Assembly: GCA_020735665.1 (NCBI GenBank)
Contig: CP085928.1
Location: 744,001 to 808,000 of the forward strand
Direction of reading: 5' to 3'
Length of the DNA stretch: 64,000 nucleotides
Source: Lachnospiraceae bacterium GAM79
GTDB lineage: Bacteria; Bacillota; Clostridia; Lachnospirales; Lachnospiraceae
Below, piece after piece: positions 44,372 to 53,637 of the stretch. Below the pieces are notes generated by a model, which was not told the origin of the DNA, searched no databases, and was given only the letters and a program-made list of their open reading frames with translations. The position numbers were made by a program, and so were the translations under genes. The first letter of the stretch is position 1, and each line of letters starts with the position of its first letter.

Positions 44372-44418
44372 GCGTTGTTATTTATATAGAAGTTATAGGT
44401 GGAAGTGCCGTTATCTGC

Positions 44419-44886
44419 TTAAATGGCATTTTCTTCATTTTCAGGAGATACAATACCGATGTCGATTCCACGGGTCTGTACCGGAGTGGAGAATACGATC
44501 TGTGTTTCTGTATTTCCGAATCGCTGTAGCTGTCCGATAAAAGAATCCAGCTCCATCGTACTTGGGAAGCAGACCTTTATCAACATGGAGTAAGCACCGG
44601 TCACGCAATTACATTCCAGCACATTCGGACAAGCATCGATAAAAGGATAAAAAGTCGGTTTCTGTTTCGGATCGAGTGCCATGTGTATAAATGCGGTAAT
44701 GTGATACCCCAGAGCTTCCGGATTGATGCCTGCATGGTATCCGGTGATCACACCTGCCTTTTCCAGCCGGTCGATTCTTGCGGATACCGCAGGAGAGGAG
44801 AGAAATACTTTATTTGCCAGATACTTTAAAGGGGTTCTGGCATTGTGCTGTAATAAATGTAATATTTTCTTATCGATATTATCCAT
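44419..44886 (-). CDS. Lrp/AsnC-family transcriptional regulator
   Basis: A 155-residue regulator. The N-terminal HTH (IDKKILHLLQHNARTPLKYL; SSPAVSARIDRLEKAGVI) is followed by the RAM effector domain (TGAYSMLIKVCFPSTMELDSF), which usually senses amino acids. AAAGGACGTGAATAT precedes the ATG. A strong promoter lies about 100 nt upstream, and between it and the gene is a terminator-like hairpin with a U-tract, so expression may be attenuated. Confidence 0.93.
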   Translation of the reverse strand: MDNIDKKILHLLQHNARTPLKYLANKVFLSSPAVSARIDRLEKAGVITGYHAGINPEALGYHITAFIHMALDPKQKPTFYPFIDACPNVLECNCVTGAYSMLIKVCFPSTMELDSFIGQLQRFGNTETQIVFSTPVQTRGIDIGIVSPENEENAI

Positions 44887-44935
44887 ATATTCACGTCCTT
44901 TATAAAATGTTATAACTTAAGCTTCTAAATTTAAA

Positions 44936-44972
44936 TACAAAAAAAGGTGCGTTTCCGTAGAAACACACCTTT
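44936..44972 (-). terminator. Terminator-like hairpin in the lrp leader
   Basis: Read on the minus strand: AAAGGTGTGTTTC, loop TACG, GAAACGCACCTTT, then TTTTG. This is a strong stem with one mismatch and a run of seven T. It lies only a few bases after the predicted transcription start and about 50 nt before lrp. Confidence 0.75.
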
Positions 44973-44983
44973 GCGTTTGCTTT

Positions 44984-45012
44984 ATTATACGTCGGGAAAA
45001 GAGAAAAAACAA
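44984..45012 (-). promoter_or_regulatory. Strong candidate promoter for lrp
   Basis: On the minus strand, TTGTTT (45012-45007), a 17-nt spacer and a consensus TATAAT (44989-44984). Transcription would begin near 44977, directly before the hairpin. Confidence 0.7.
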
Positions 45013-45038
45013 GCCCCGAAATTGAAAAGTTGTAATTG

Positions 45039-45067
45039 TTTACTTTTAATGGCCAGAATGGTATGAT
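45039..45067 (+). promoter_or_regulatory. Candidate rluF promoter
   Basis: TTTACT (45039-45044), a 17-nt spacer and TATGAT (45062-45067), divergent from the lrp promoter and about 85 nt before rluF. Confidence 0.5.
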
Positions 45068-45152
45068 TAAAAAGATATGGTTATAAAGAAAACAGATAAA
45101 AAAGAGCGGCGAGAAAGCTGTAACAGAGAGACAGAACAGGAAGGGTCATGAT

Positions 45153-45971
45153 ATGGCAGAAGGTATTCGAATCAATAAATATCTGAGCGAAGCTGGTATT
45201 TGTTCCAGACGTGCTGCAGATGAATATATATTAAAGGGCAGGATCACAATAAATGGGAAGCCTGCGGAGATGGGACAGAAGATAGAGGCAAATGACAGGG
45301 TAATGGTTGATGGAAAGCCTGTAAGAAAGCGTGAAGAGACAGTTATTCTTGCATACAATAAACCATTGGGACTGACCTGTACGGCAAGTCATGATGATCC
45401 GGATAACATCTTCGATCATATAAAGTATCCGATCCGATTGCAGTATGTAGGAAGATTAGATAAGGATTCACAGGGATTGCTGCTTCTGACAAACGATGGA
45501 GATCTGTCAAACAGTATCCAGAAGTCAGTCAATAATCATGAGAAGGAATACCGTGTCCGCGTGAATAAGCCGATCACGGATGAATTTTTAACACAGATGG
45601 CGGCAGGTGTTCCGATTCTTGATACGGTGACAAAAAAATGTCGTCTGTATAAGATCGATAATTATTCCTTTAAGATCATAATTACACAGGGGCTGAATCG
45701 CCAGATCCGTCGAATGTGCGAATACTTTGGATACAAGGTCGTAAATCTGAAACGGCTTCGAGTGATCAATATTCGTCTGGGGAATCTGAGACCGGGTGAG
45801 TACCGCCATTTGACAAAGGAAGAAGAAACAGAACTCAGACGTTTAGTGGAACGAAAAGAAGAAGTAAAAACAAAGCGGGAAGAAGCACAGCCGGATAATA
45901 AAAATGAACAGAATGTTGTTGGAAACAAGAGGTATGTCAGTTGGAAAAGAGAGACAGGATCAAAGAATTAG
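45153..45971 (+). CDS. rluF: 23S rRNA pseudouridine synthase, RluF-like
   Basis: A 272-residue enzyme that isomerises a uridine in 23S rRNA (U2604 in E. coli for RluF). An N-terminal S4 domain (IRINKYLSEAGICSRRAADEYI) is followed by the catalytic motif GRLDKDSQGLLLLTNDGDL (catalytic Asp) and NHEKEYRVRV. AGVPILDTVTKKCRLY and QGLNRQIRRMCEYFGYKV favour RluF over RluB. A basic, disordered C-terminal tail overlaps ligA by 31 nt. Orthology to RluF is from remembered motif similarity, so the exact target base is inferred. Confidence 0.9.
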   Translation: MAEGIRINKYLSEAGICSRRAADEYILKGRITINGKPAEMGQKIEANDRVMVDGKPVRKREETVILAYNKPLGLTCTASHDDPDNIFDHIKYPIRLQYVGRLDKDSQGLLLLTNDGDLSNSIQKSVNNHEKEYRVRVNKPITDEFLTQMAAGVPILDTVTKKCRLYKIDNYSFKIIITQGLNRQIRRMCEYFGYKVVNLKRLRVINIRLGNLRPGEYRHLTKEEETELRRLVERKEEVKTKREEAQPDNKNEQNVVGNKRYVSWKRETGSKN

Positions 45972-47902
45972 TTGAAAAACTGAATGAGGCATCAAAGAAA
46001 TATTATCAGGAAGATACCGAGATCATGAGCAATCTGGAATATGATGCCTTGTATGATGAACTGGTAGAACTTGAGAAAGAGACAGGAATCGTAATGTCGA
46101 ACAGTCCGACGGTTCATGTCGGATATGAGATTGTAAGCGAGCTTCCGAAAGAGGTTCATGAGCATCCAATGCTTTCTCTGGATAAGACCAAGAGTGTGGA
46201 AGCACTGGCAGCATGGCTTGGCACACATCAGGGTGTGATCTCATGGAAGTTAGATGGTCTTACCGTTGTCCTTACCTATGAGAATGGTACGCTTGTAAAA
46301 GCAGTAACCAGAGGAAATGGTTTAGAGGGCGAGGTTATAACGAACAACGCAAGAGTATTTGCAAATATTCCGAAAGAGATTCCATATAAGGGTAAGTTGA
46401 CGATCCGTGGAGAGGCAGTTATCAAGTATTCAGATTTTGAGAAGATAAATGAGCAGATCGCAGATGCAGATGCAAAATATAAAAACCCGAGAAACTTATG
46501 CAGCGGCTCTGTCAGACAGCTGAATAACCGAATCACAAAAGAGAGAAACGTGCATTTCTTTGCCTTTAATCTGGTGGATGGAGAAGATGTGGACTTTAAG
46601 AATTCCTTTTCCTATGAATTAGACTGGCTGGAGCAGCAAGGCTTTGATGTCGTAGAGCATTATCTGATCGATGCTGATAAGCTTCCGGAGCGTGTTGCCC
46701 AGTTTGCAGAACAGATCGAGAAGAACGATTTTCCATCGGATGGTCTGGTACTGGTGTTAGAAGATCTTGCATATGGAAAGAGTCTCGGTAGAACAGCGAA
46801 GTTCCCAAGGGACAGTATGGCATTCAAATGGGCGGATGAACAGGCAGTGACCCATCTGCAGTATGTGGAGTGGAGCCCTTCCAGAACGGGACTTATCAAT
46901 CCGGTTGCGGTATTTGATCCGGTGTCCCTTGAAGGAACAACAGTCGGCCGTGCAAGTATCCATAATGTCAGTATCCTTCGGTCGTTGCAGCTTGGGATTG
47001 GAGATGAGATCTCGGTCTATAAGGCAAATATGATCATTCCGCAGATTGCCGAAAATCATACCAGAAGTGGAAATGTACCGATCCCGGAATCCTGTCCTGC
47101 CTGTGGTGGCCTGACAAAGATCGTGACGGAGGGAGAGGGTGTAGATCAGGTAGAGACCCTTTATTGTACCAATGAATTCTGCCCTGCAAAGAAGTTAAAA
47201 TCATTTGCGCATTTTGTATCCAGAAATGCAATGAATATTGACGGCCTCTCAGAAGCCACGATTGATAAATTTATCGAACAGGGATATCTGGATCATTTGG
47301 ATGATCTCTATCACATGAATCGTCATGAAGAAGAGATCGTTGAGTTGGAAGGCTTTGGAGAGAAGTCTTATGCGAAGCTGATCCAGGCTGTTGATACATC
47401 CAGACATACAACGATGAATCGCTTTGTCTATGGCCTTGGAATTCCGGGTGTCGGAGATGCAACAGCGAAGCTGATCTGCAAACATTTTAAAAATAACCTG
47501 GATCAGATCATGCATGCGGATGTAGAAGCATATACAGAGATTGATGGAATCGGAACAGTGATCGCGGAGGAAATTGTAAGATATTTTAAAAATCCGTCGA
47601 ATTGTGCTATTATAGATAAGTTACTTCATGAATTAGAGTTTGAAGCAGAGACCGAGACTGTACCGCAGACACTTGCAGGTATTACCTTTGTAATAACCGG
47701 AAGTCTGGAGCAGTTTGCAAACCGGGATGAGATGAAGCAGTATATCGAAGACCGGGGTGGAAAGGTAGCAGGTTCCGTATCATCAAAGACCGGATATCTG
47801 GTCAATAACGATGTGACCTCTACGTCTTCAAAGAATAAAAAAGCACAGAGTCTGGGAATACCGATTATTTCAGAGACACAGTTTCTGGAACAGTTTTCCT
47901 GA
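45941..47902 (+). CDS. ligA: NAD-dependent DNA ligase
   Basis: A 653-residue ligase that seals nicks in replication and repair. The Ia domain is SKKYYQEDTEIMSNLEYDALYD. The adenylated Lys is in SWKLDGLTVVL, where most LigA have KIDG. TRGNGLEGEVI replaces the usual TRGDGxxGEDV. An OB fold, a four-Cys zinc finger (CPACGG...CTNEFCPAKK), helix-hairpin-helix repeats (GIPGVGDATAKLI; IDGIGTVIAEEI) and a C-terminal BRCT domain (about 575-653) follow. The start is TTG 45941 after AGAGGTATGTCAG, inside rluF. The family variations may mean a second, standard LigA exists elsewhere. Confidence 0.92.
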   Translation: MEKRDRIKELVEKLNEASKKYYQEDTEIMSNLEYDALYDELVELEKETGIVMSNSPTVHVGYEIVSELPKEVHEHPMLSLDKTKSVEALAAWLGTHQGVISWKLDGLTVVLTYENGTLVKAVTRGNGLEGEVITNNARVFANIPKEIPYKGKLTIRGEAVIKYSDFEKINEQIADADAKYKNPRNLCSGSVRQLNNRITKERNVHFFAFNLVDGEDVDFKNSFSYELDWLEQQGFDVVEHYLIDADKLPERVAQFAEQIEKNDFPSDGLVLVLEDLAYGKSLGRTAKFPRDSMAFKWADEQAVTHLQYVEWSPSRTGLINPVAVFDPVSLEGTTVGRASIHNVSILRSLQLGIGDEISVYKANMIIPQIAENHTRSGNVPIPESCPACGGLTKIVTEGEGVDQVETLYCTNEFCPAKKLKSFAHFVSRNAMNIDGLSEATIDKFIEQGYLDHLDDLYHMNRHEEEIVELEGFGEKSYAKLIQAVDTSRHTTMNRFVYGLGIPGVGDATAKLICKHFKNNLDQIMHADVEAYTEIDGIGTVIAEEIVRYFKNPSNCAIIDKLLHELEFEAETETVPQTLAGITFVITGSLEQFANRDEMKQYIEDRGGKVAGSVSSKTGYLVNNDVTSTSSKNKKAQSLGIPIISETQFLEQFS

Positions 47903-47953
47903 GAATATAGAAACAGATAAATGGCAGTTGAAACAGAAAGGACTTGATAGAAA

Positions 47954-48880
47954 ATGCCAATTAGAGTAGACGATGATTTACCCGTAAAGAAAATACTGGA
48001 GGATGAGAATATCTTCGTGATGGGTTCAGACAGAGCCATCCGTCAGGATATCCGTCCGCTTGATATATTGATATTAAATCTGATGCCTTTGAAGCAGGAT
48101 GCAGAATTACAGCTTATGAGAAGCCTGTCAAATACACCGCTCCAGGTGAATATTTCCCTGATCCGTACGATGACATACGAATCAAAGCATGCGCCGAAGG
48201 GACATTTGGAACGGTTCTACACTGATTTTTCCAGCATCAAAGACAGAAAATGGGATGGATTCATCATCACGGGAGCACCAATCGAGAAGATGGAATTTGA
48301 AGATGTGGAATATTGGGATGAATTAAAAGAGATCATGGACTGGTCAGAGAAAAACGTAACATCCACGATCCATATCTGCTGGGGCGCGCAGGCAGGTCTG
48401 TACTATCGGTACGGGGTGCAGAAGCATGAGCTGGATAAGAAATTATCAGGAATCTATATGCATCATACCTTCCACAGAAAGACACCGCTTGTTCGTGGGT
48501 TTGATGATATCTTCTATGTACCGCATTCCAGATATACAGGTGTCGATAAAGATGAGATCGTAAAAAATCCGCATCTGGAGATCGTAGCGGAGTCCGATGA
48601 GGCAGGACCTTATCTGATCATTGGCGATGAAGGAAAGAATATTTTCGTAACAGGACATCCGGAATATGATATTCTGACGCTGGATAAAGAATATAAGCGT
48701 GACCTTGCAAAGGGGCTGAATCCCGATATTCCGGTAAATTATTATCCGGACAACGATCCGAGCAAGACACCGATCAAATCCTGGCGTTGCCATGCCAATA
48801 CTTTATATGCAAATTGGCTGAATTATTATGTCTACCAGATAACCCCATATCTGTGGACAGAGAAGAAAGAAAACAAATAA
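47954..48880 (+). CDS. metA: Homoserine O-acetyltransferase, MetA type
   Basis: A 308-residue enzyme of methionine synthesis. It has a class-I-glutamine-amidotransferase-like fold with catalytic Cys142 in TIHICWGAQAGLYY, and the His/Glu region in TGHPEYDILTLDKEY. Residue 111 is Glu (GAPIE). In characterised MetA proteins Glu111 gives acetyl-CoA specificity and Gly111 gives succinyl-CoA, so acetylation is predicted despite the usual 'succinyltransferase' name. AAAGGACTTGATAGAAA precedes the ATG. No SAM riboswitch is seen in the short ligA-metA gap. Confidence 0.94.
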   Translation: MPIRVDDDLPVKKILEDENIFVMGSDRAIRQDIRPLDILILNLMPLKQDAELQLMRSLSNTPLQVNISLIRTMTYESKHAPKGHLERFYTDFSSIKDRKWDGFIITGAPIEKMEFEDVEYWDELKEIMDWSEKNVTSTIHICWGAQAGLYYRYGVQKHELDKKLSGIYMHHTFHRKTPLVRGFDDIFYVPHSRYTGVDKDEIVKNPHLEIVAESDEAGPYLIIGDEGKNIFVTGHPEYDILTLDKEYKRDLAKGLNPDIPVNYYPDNDPSKTPIKSWRCHANTLYANWLNYYVYQITPYLWTEKKENK

Positions 48881-48986
48881 TATCTCCACAGCTAAAGACA
48901 TTGTTATATTTTGTGATTTTCGTATTGCTTTTCGGGCAGATGGAGATTACACGGAGATTTTACATGATTATATGGAGATGAAACAG

Positions 48987-51317
48987 ATGAAAAAACAAAT
49001 GAGACTATTGCTGTGTTGCCTTATATTTGTATTGATGGCATCCGGTGTGTCATTTACCGCAGAAGCAGCAACACCAAAGAAAACGAAACTGACGCAGGAC
49101 GAGGAAACACATACATTTTCAAATGCAAAGGATGGATCATTCCGGTATGATTATGCTGTAAAGTCTGATTATTACAGAGGCGTGGCGGTCGATGAGAGTA
49201 CAAAGATCCGTTATATGCTGATCGATTACGGTGACAGATTATGGGCAGTTGTAGCAGATGGAGACAGTGAGTGGACCGGTTCCTATGATACTTCTTCTTA
49301 TCTTGCCAATATGTCCATAAGCTTTAAGCCATCTACAACGAAGACGGTACTTCAGATCAAGAAGAATAAGACGGGAAATAAATATCTGGAAAATGGCTTT
49401 TATTATGCAGATGATTATTCGATCCTGACAACCGGATTTTCCATGGATACTTATTATATCAATGGGGCAAAGGCAAAGGGCGTAAAAGAGATCGACGGTG
49501 TTTATTACTTCTTCCAGAAGGGAAAACAGGTGACAAAGACCGGTTGGTACCAATCTGGCAAGACATATGTCTATGTATCAAAGAAGCAGGTGAAATATCG
49601 TTTTAACGGTCTCGTTTGTTATCAGTACAAGGCAAGTGGTAAGAAGCGTGTTACAAACAAGTTTCTTACGATCAATGATGTAGAGTATCGATTTGATAAA
49701 GCCGGGAATCTGGAACAGGGCTTTCAGGAAATAGCCGGAGAGTATTATTATTTTCAGGATGGACGCGCAAGAACCAACTATTATAAAAAAGTTGGAAAAT
49801 ACGGCTATTATTTTGGAGCGGACGGAAAAGCGGTAAGAAATACATGGGTGAAGCATAAGAAGATAGATCGCTATTTTGCGGCAAGTGGTCATAATACCAG
49901 AATCTTCTATGCGGCTGATTATACAAAGGCAGATAAAGCCGGAAGATATATGCTTTATAAGAACAAGAAATGGTCATATGCGGCAGATGGAATCCATAAG
50001 ATCAATGGGGTATATTATTACTTTAAGAAGTCGAAGCTTGGAACAACGTCCTGTTGGTATGATAAGAATGACACAACCTCTTATTATATGAAGAAAGGCA
50101 CGGTTCTTTACAAACGTGTTTACAAAGATAATACATATAGATTTTATCAACTGATAAATAACAAATGGAAGAAAGCAAAGAATATCTGGACTCCTGCAAA
50201 GAAAGGCGAGATTCATTATTATAATGAAGATGGAGTGCTGCAGTACAAGTATTTTACCGAAAAATATAAGACCGGTGCTTATCAGAAAACAATGTGGTGT
50301 CATAACACAGATACAAACAGATGGCAGAAAATGAAGAATATGCTCGTGTCATACAAAACAGATTATTACTATGCCGGTTTGGACGGCAGGCTGTTAACAG
50401 GGGAAGGCTGGCATACGATAGATGACTGGTCAGCAGTGTATACAGATGCTGCAGGCAAAGTGTCCAAGTATATATATTATGATGCGGAGCAGGATTGTTC
50501 TGTCTATAAGCAGGGAATATATCTGAATGAACCTGTGACCGGGCTTGTAACAGTACAGATAAATGGTAAAGATGTATACTATCTGATCGGTGAAAGCGGA
50601 ACCGCAACGACCGGTAGTCAGGAGATCGGTAATTATATCTATGATTTTGATCGTTATGGAAGAGCATATACAAGACGGCTTGAGGGCACACTCTATTGGA
50701 ATACCGATGAATGGATGGCACGAGTGATCAATACATATCTCGGTAAGACAAATATCCCATGTAATGTATTTGCCGATCAGGCATATGCACTTGCCGGCGG
50801 AGATAATCCTATTTTTAAGTTGGCTGTGAAATATACAGATGAGGTGACAGGTGGTATTATTCTGGATCGTATGTATACAGGAACGGAATGGGGCGGTACT
50901 GCGACGATTTCAGCTAAGCTGACACTTTCAGATGGTACGAATTGGTTAGAACCTGATTCGGTTGTACTGAATTCGAATGTAACACCATTTTCATATGATG
51001 CACTTACTCCGGGAGATATGATCATATATTATAAGGGTAAGAATAAAGAAGCCAGCCATGTATCGTTATATCTTGGTAAATTTGAAAATGCACAGGCAGT
51101 AAAGGATTATCTTGTGAAGATAGGAATATCCAAGAAGAAAGCAGAAGCTTGTGTAAAAGACTGGGGTACTTATTATGGAAATGACGGAACCTACTGGTGT
51201 ATCCATGGCGGCATGGGAAAGACGAGTCAGGTGTATATCAGTAACAGCGTCTATTGCATACCAGCTTCTAACAATACAAATACATATGCAAGAAAGATTG
51301 TAAATGTTATTGATTAA
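48987..51317 (+). CDS. Secreted NlpC/P60-like protein with cell-wall-binding repeats
   Basis: A 776-residue exported protein. The signal peptide ends near FTAEAATP. Residues about 130-540 hold many aromatic repeats of the choline/glucan-binding type (GVYYFFQKGKQV; EYYYFQDGRA; YGYYFGADGKAVRN). The C-terminal domain resembles NlpC/P60 papain-like peptidases, with Cys592 in IPCNVFADQAYALAGG and His691 in PGDMIIYY...ASHVSLYLG. A third residue may be in WCIHGGMG. It likely binds the wall and cleaves peptidoglycan stem peptides, although the domain is divergent. The ATG at 48987 (TGGAGATGAAACAG upstream) gives the best signal peptide. A terminator follows. Confidence 0.85.
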   Translation: MKKQMRLLLCCLIFVLMASGVSFTAEAATPKKTKLTQDEETHTFSNAKDGSFRYDYAVKSDYYRGVAVDESTKIRYMLIDYGDRLWAVVADGDSEWTGSYDTSSYLANMSISFKPSTTKTVLQIKKNKTGNKYLENGFYYADDYSILTTGFSMDTYYINGAKAKGVKEIDGVYYFFQKGKQVTKTGWYQSGKTYVYVSKKQVKYRFNGLVCYQYKASGKKRVTNKFLTINDVEYRFDKAGNLEQGFQEIAGEYYYFQDGRARTNYYKKVGKYGYYFGADGKAVRNTWVKHKKIDRYFAASGHNTRIFYAADYTKADKAGRYMLYKNKKWSYAADGIHKINGVYYYFKKSKLGTTSCWYDKNDTTSYYMKKGTVLYKRVYKDNTYRFYQLINNKWKKAKNIWTPAKKGEIHYYNEDGVLQYKYFTEKYKTGAYQKTMWCHNTDTNRWQKMKNMLVSYKTDYYYAGLDGRLLTGEGWHTIDDWSAVYTDAAGKVSKYIYYDAEQDCSVYKQGIYLNEPVTGLVTVQINGKDVYYLIGESGTATTGSQEIGNYIYDFDRYGRAYTRRLEGTLYWNTDEWMARVINTYLGKTNIPCNVFADQAYALAGGDNPIFKLAVKYTDEVTGGIILDRMYTGTEWGGTATISAKLTLSDGTNWLEPDSVVLNSNVTPFSYDALTPGDMIIYYKGKNKEASHVSLYLGKFENAQAVKDYLVKIGISKKKAEACVKDWGTYYGNDGTYWCIHGGMGKTSQVYISNSVYCIPASNNTNTYARKIVNVID

Positions 51318-51348
51318 AGAATATATGTAGTTTTATGTTATATTTTAG

Positions 51349-51426
51349 AAAAAGCATTAGATGACAGATTTGTTGATGTTGTGTATAACAGACAACATCG
51401 GAAGTCTGTATCTAATGCTTTTTATT
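51349..51426. terminator. Bidirectional terminator between the NlpC/P60-like and ABC-F genes
   Basis: AAAAAGCATTAGAT and ATCTAATGCTTTTT pair at the base. ACAGA/TCTGT and GATGTTGT/ACAACATC extend the stem inward. A and T tracts flank both sides. Confidence 0.85.
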
Positions 51427-51466
51427 AGATTGGAATTATAAAGTACAGACAAAAGGGGAGGGACAT

Positions 51467-53398
51467 TTACTCCTCGGAAGATAATTCTTCCCATTGTTCA
51501 TACAATGTGTTCAGCTCTTCTTCTACGGAGTTTCGTTCTTTCGTCAGATCATTTAACAGTGCAACATTTGTTGCATTTTCAGGAACCAGAAATTCTTCAT
51601 CAATTTCAGCCAGATGATTTTCAAGCTGTTCGATCTTGTCTTCCAGTTTTTTCAGATCATTTGCTTTTTTACGAAGTCTTGCCTGTTCGGCTTTGTTTTC
51701 CTTCCAGGAGAGCTTTGCCTGAGATTCCGGCTGCTTTTCTTGAGAGACAGTATCAGAAACCGGTGCAAATGCCTGCTTTCCGGTGGAAGCCGGCTGGACT
51801 CTGTGACTTTCGTAGTAATCATAGTTTCCGATATAATTCGTCAACTTCTTGTCCTTTAATTCGATGATCCTTGTTGCTGTCTGATTGATAAAATATCGAT
51901 CATGAGATACATAAAGGACTGTTCCCGTATAGCTTCGTATCGCTTCTTCAAGGATCTCCTTGGATGTGATATCCAGATGGTTGGTCGGCTCATCGAGAAT
52001 CAGGAAGTTTGCAGATGAGAGCATCATTTTAGCAAGGGATACACGACCTTTTTCGCCACCGCTCAAGTCAGCGATCCGCTTGAATACATCCTCTCCGGTA
52101 AACAGAAAGGCGGCAAGAACATTTCTGATCCTGGTATTGGTCAGGTCAGGGTAGGCGTTGCTGATCTCGTCAAATACAGTATTGTTCATATTCAGGACCT
52201 GATGCTCCTGATCGTAGTAACCGATCTTGACACGGGAGCCTAAGATTACGGTTCCGGCATCCTTTGGAACAAGCTTGTTGATGATCTTTAAGATCGTAGT
52301 CTTACCGGTTCCGTTTCCGCCGATCAGGGCGACATGCTCACCTCGTTTGATCTCCATATTCAGATCGGAGAACAGATTATACTGTTCAAATGCTTTGGAC
52401 AGTCCTTCGATCGTAAGTACATCTTCACCGCTGATAACGGATGGTTCCAGTGTCAGCCGCATCTCGCTGTTTAATTCGGTTGGCTTGTCCAGACGTTCCA
52501 CACGGTCTAACATCTTTTCACGGCTTTCTGCCCGCTTGATCGATTTTTCACGGTTGAACTGCTTGAGCTTTGTAATAACTTCTTCCTGATGTCTGATATC
52601 TGCCTGCTGGTTTAAGTAGGCTTTCATCATATTTGCCCGGATCTCAGCACGTTTTTGAGAGAAGTAGGTATAGTTTCCGTTATATACGGTGCTATGACCA
52701 CGATCGAGTTCTACGACCTTTGATACGATCTTATCCAGAAAATAACGGTCGTGGGAGACGAGGATCACACTTCCCTGATAGCCTGTCAGAAAGGTTTCAA
52801 GCCAGCTGATCGAATCCATATCCAGATGGTTGGTCGGCTCGTCCAAGATGATGATGTCCGGTTTTGTAAGCAGAAGTCTGCCGAGAGAGAGACGGGTTTT
52901 CTGTCCGCCCGATAAGGTATCGGTATGACGATCGAAATCTTCTTTGGAGAAGCCAAGTCCCCTTAATACTCCGGTGATCTCGCTTTCATAGGCGTATCCG
53001 TTTTTATATTCAAATTCATGGGTATAACGATTATAGGTCGAGAGAGCAGCGTTCAGTTCATTACCGGTCAGTGTTGTCATATCCTGTTCCAGTTTGCGGA
53101 TCTTATCCTGAAGCTCGATCACGGGCTTCATGGCATCCTCCATCACGCCGTATACCGTATCGTCATAGAAAATATCCTGATGCTGGGAGAGGTAGCCGAT
53201 CGTACGGTCTTTAGATAACACAATCTGCCCGGAGTCTGCTTCTTCTTCCTGCATAATGATCTTTAATAATGTTGTTTTGCCTGCACCATTGATACCAACA
53301 ATCGCCATTTTCTCCTTATCTTCAAGATGAAAGGATACATTATCGAGAATTACGTTGGTTCCGAATGCTTTACTTATATTTTGACAATCGAGAATCAT
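51467..53398 (-). CDS. ABC-F family ATPase (YdiF-like)
   Basis: A 643-residue protein with two ABC domains and no membrane segments, as in translation-associated ABC-F ATPases. The first Walker A is GINGAGKTTLLKII, with signature TLSGGQKTRLSLGR and Walker B IIILDEPTNHLDMDS. The second is GGNGTGKTTILKI, LSGGEKGRVSLAK and FLILDEPTNHLDITS. The inter-domain linker (about 245-310) is charged and helical. The C-terminal region (about 560-640) is a coiled coil (LEDKIEQLENHLAEIDEEF). It probably acts on the ribosome. Resistance is not implied. CTTGTAGGAGGAATC-like sequence precedes the ATG. Confidence 0.93.
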   Translation of the reverse strand: MILDCQNISKAFGTNVILDNVSFHLEDKEKMAIVGINGAGKTTLLKIIMQEEEADSGQIVLSKDRTIGYLSQHQDIFYDDTVYGVMEDAMKPVIELQDKIRKLEQDMTTLTGNELNAALSTYNRYTHEFEYKNGYAYESEITGVLRGLGFSKEDFDRHTDTLSGGQKTRLSLGRLLLTKPDIIILDEPTNHLDMDSISWLETFLTGYQGSVILVSHDRYFLDKIVSKVVELDRGHSTVYNGNYTYFSQKRAEIRANMMKAYLNQQADIRHQEEVITKLKQFNREKSIKRAESREKMLDRVERLDKPTELNSEMRLTLEPSVISGEDVLTIEGLSKAFEQYNLFSDLNMEIKRGEHVALIGGNGTGKTTILKIINKLVPKDAGTVILGSRVKIGYYDQEHQVLNMNNTVFDEISNAYPDLTNTRIRNVLAAFLFTGEDVFKRIADLSGGEKGRVSLAKMMLSSANFLILDEPTNHLDITSKEILEEAIRSYTGTVLYVSHDRYFINQTATRIIELKDKKLTNYIGNYDYYESHRVQPASTGKQAFAPVSDTVSQEKQPESQAKLSWKENKAEQARLRKKANDLKKLEDKIEQLENHLAEIDEEFLVPENATNVALLNDLTKERNSVEEELNTLYEQWEELSSEE

Positions 53399-53548
53399 AA
53401 GATTCCTCCTACTTATTTTCTTGTATCTTGTCAGATCTCATAACATTATATCGGTGTGTCAGGAAATAAGCAATATCCAATGAAATAGATTTTTAATAAA
53501 CGGGTCCGATTTTCACATAAAATTTAGAAAAAGGTTATGCCATAAAAA

Positions 53549-53578
53549 TTGACTGACAAGGGAATAAAATGGTATCAT
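53549..53578 (+). promoter_or_regulatory. Candidate promoter for the RelA-domain gene
   Basis: TTGACT (53549-53554), an 18-nt spacer and TATCAT (53573-53578), about 60 nt before the ATG at 53638. The gap 53399-53637 holds nothing else that I recognise. Confidence 0.6.
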
Positions 53579-53637
53579 AATAGTGTATTTTTGTGCGTTT
53601 TTTACGGGTGAAAGTTATTTGAAAAGCAGGTGGTTAC

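Noticed and set aside
47903-47953. SAM riboswitch or T-box upstream of metA
   Set aside because: The gap is only 51 nt and contains just a ribosome site region.
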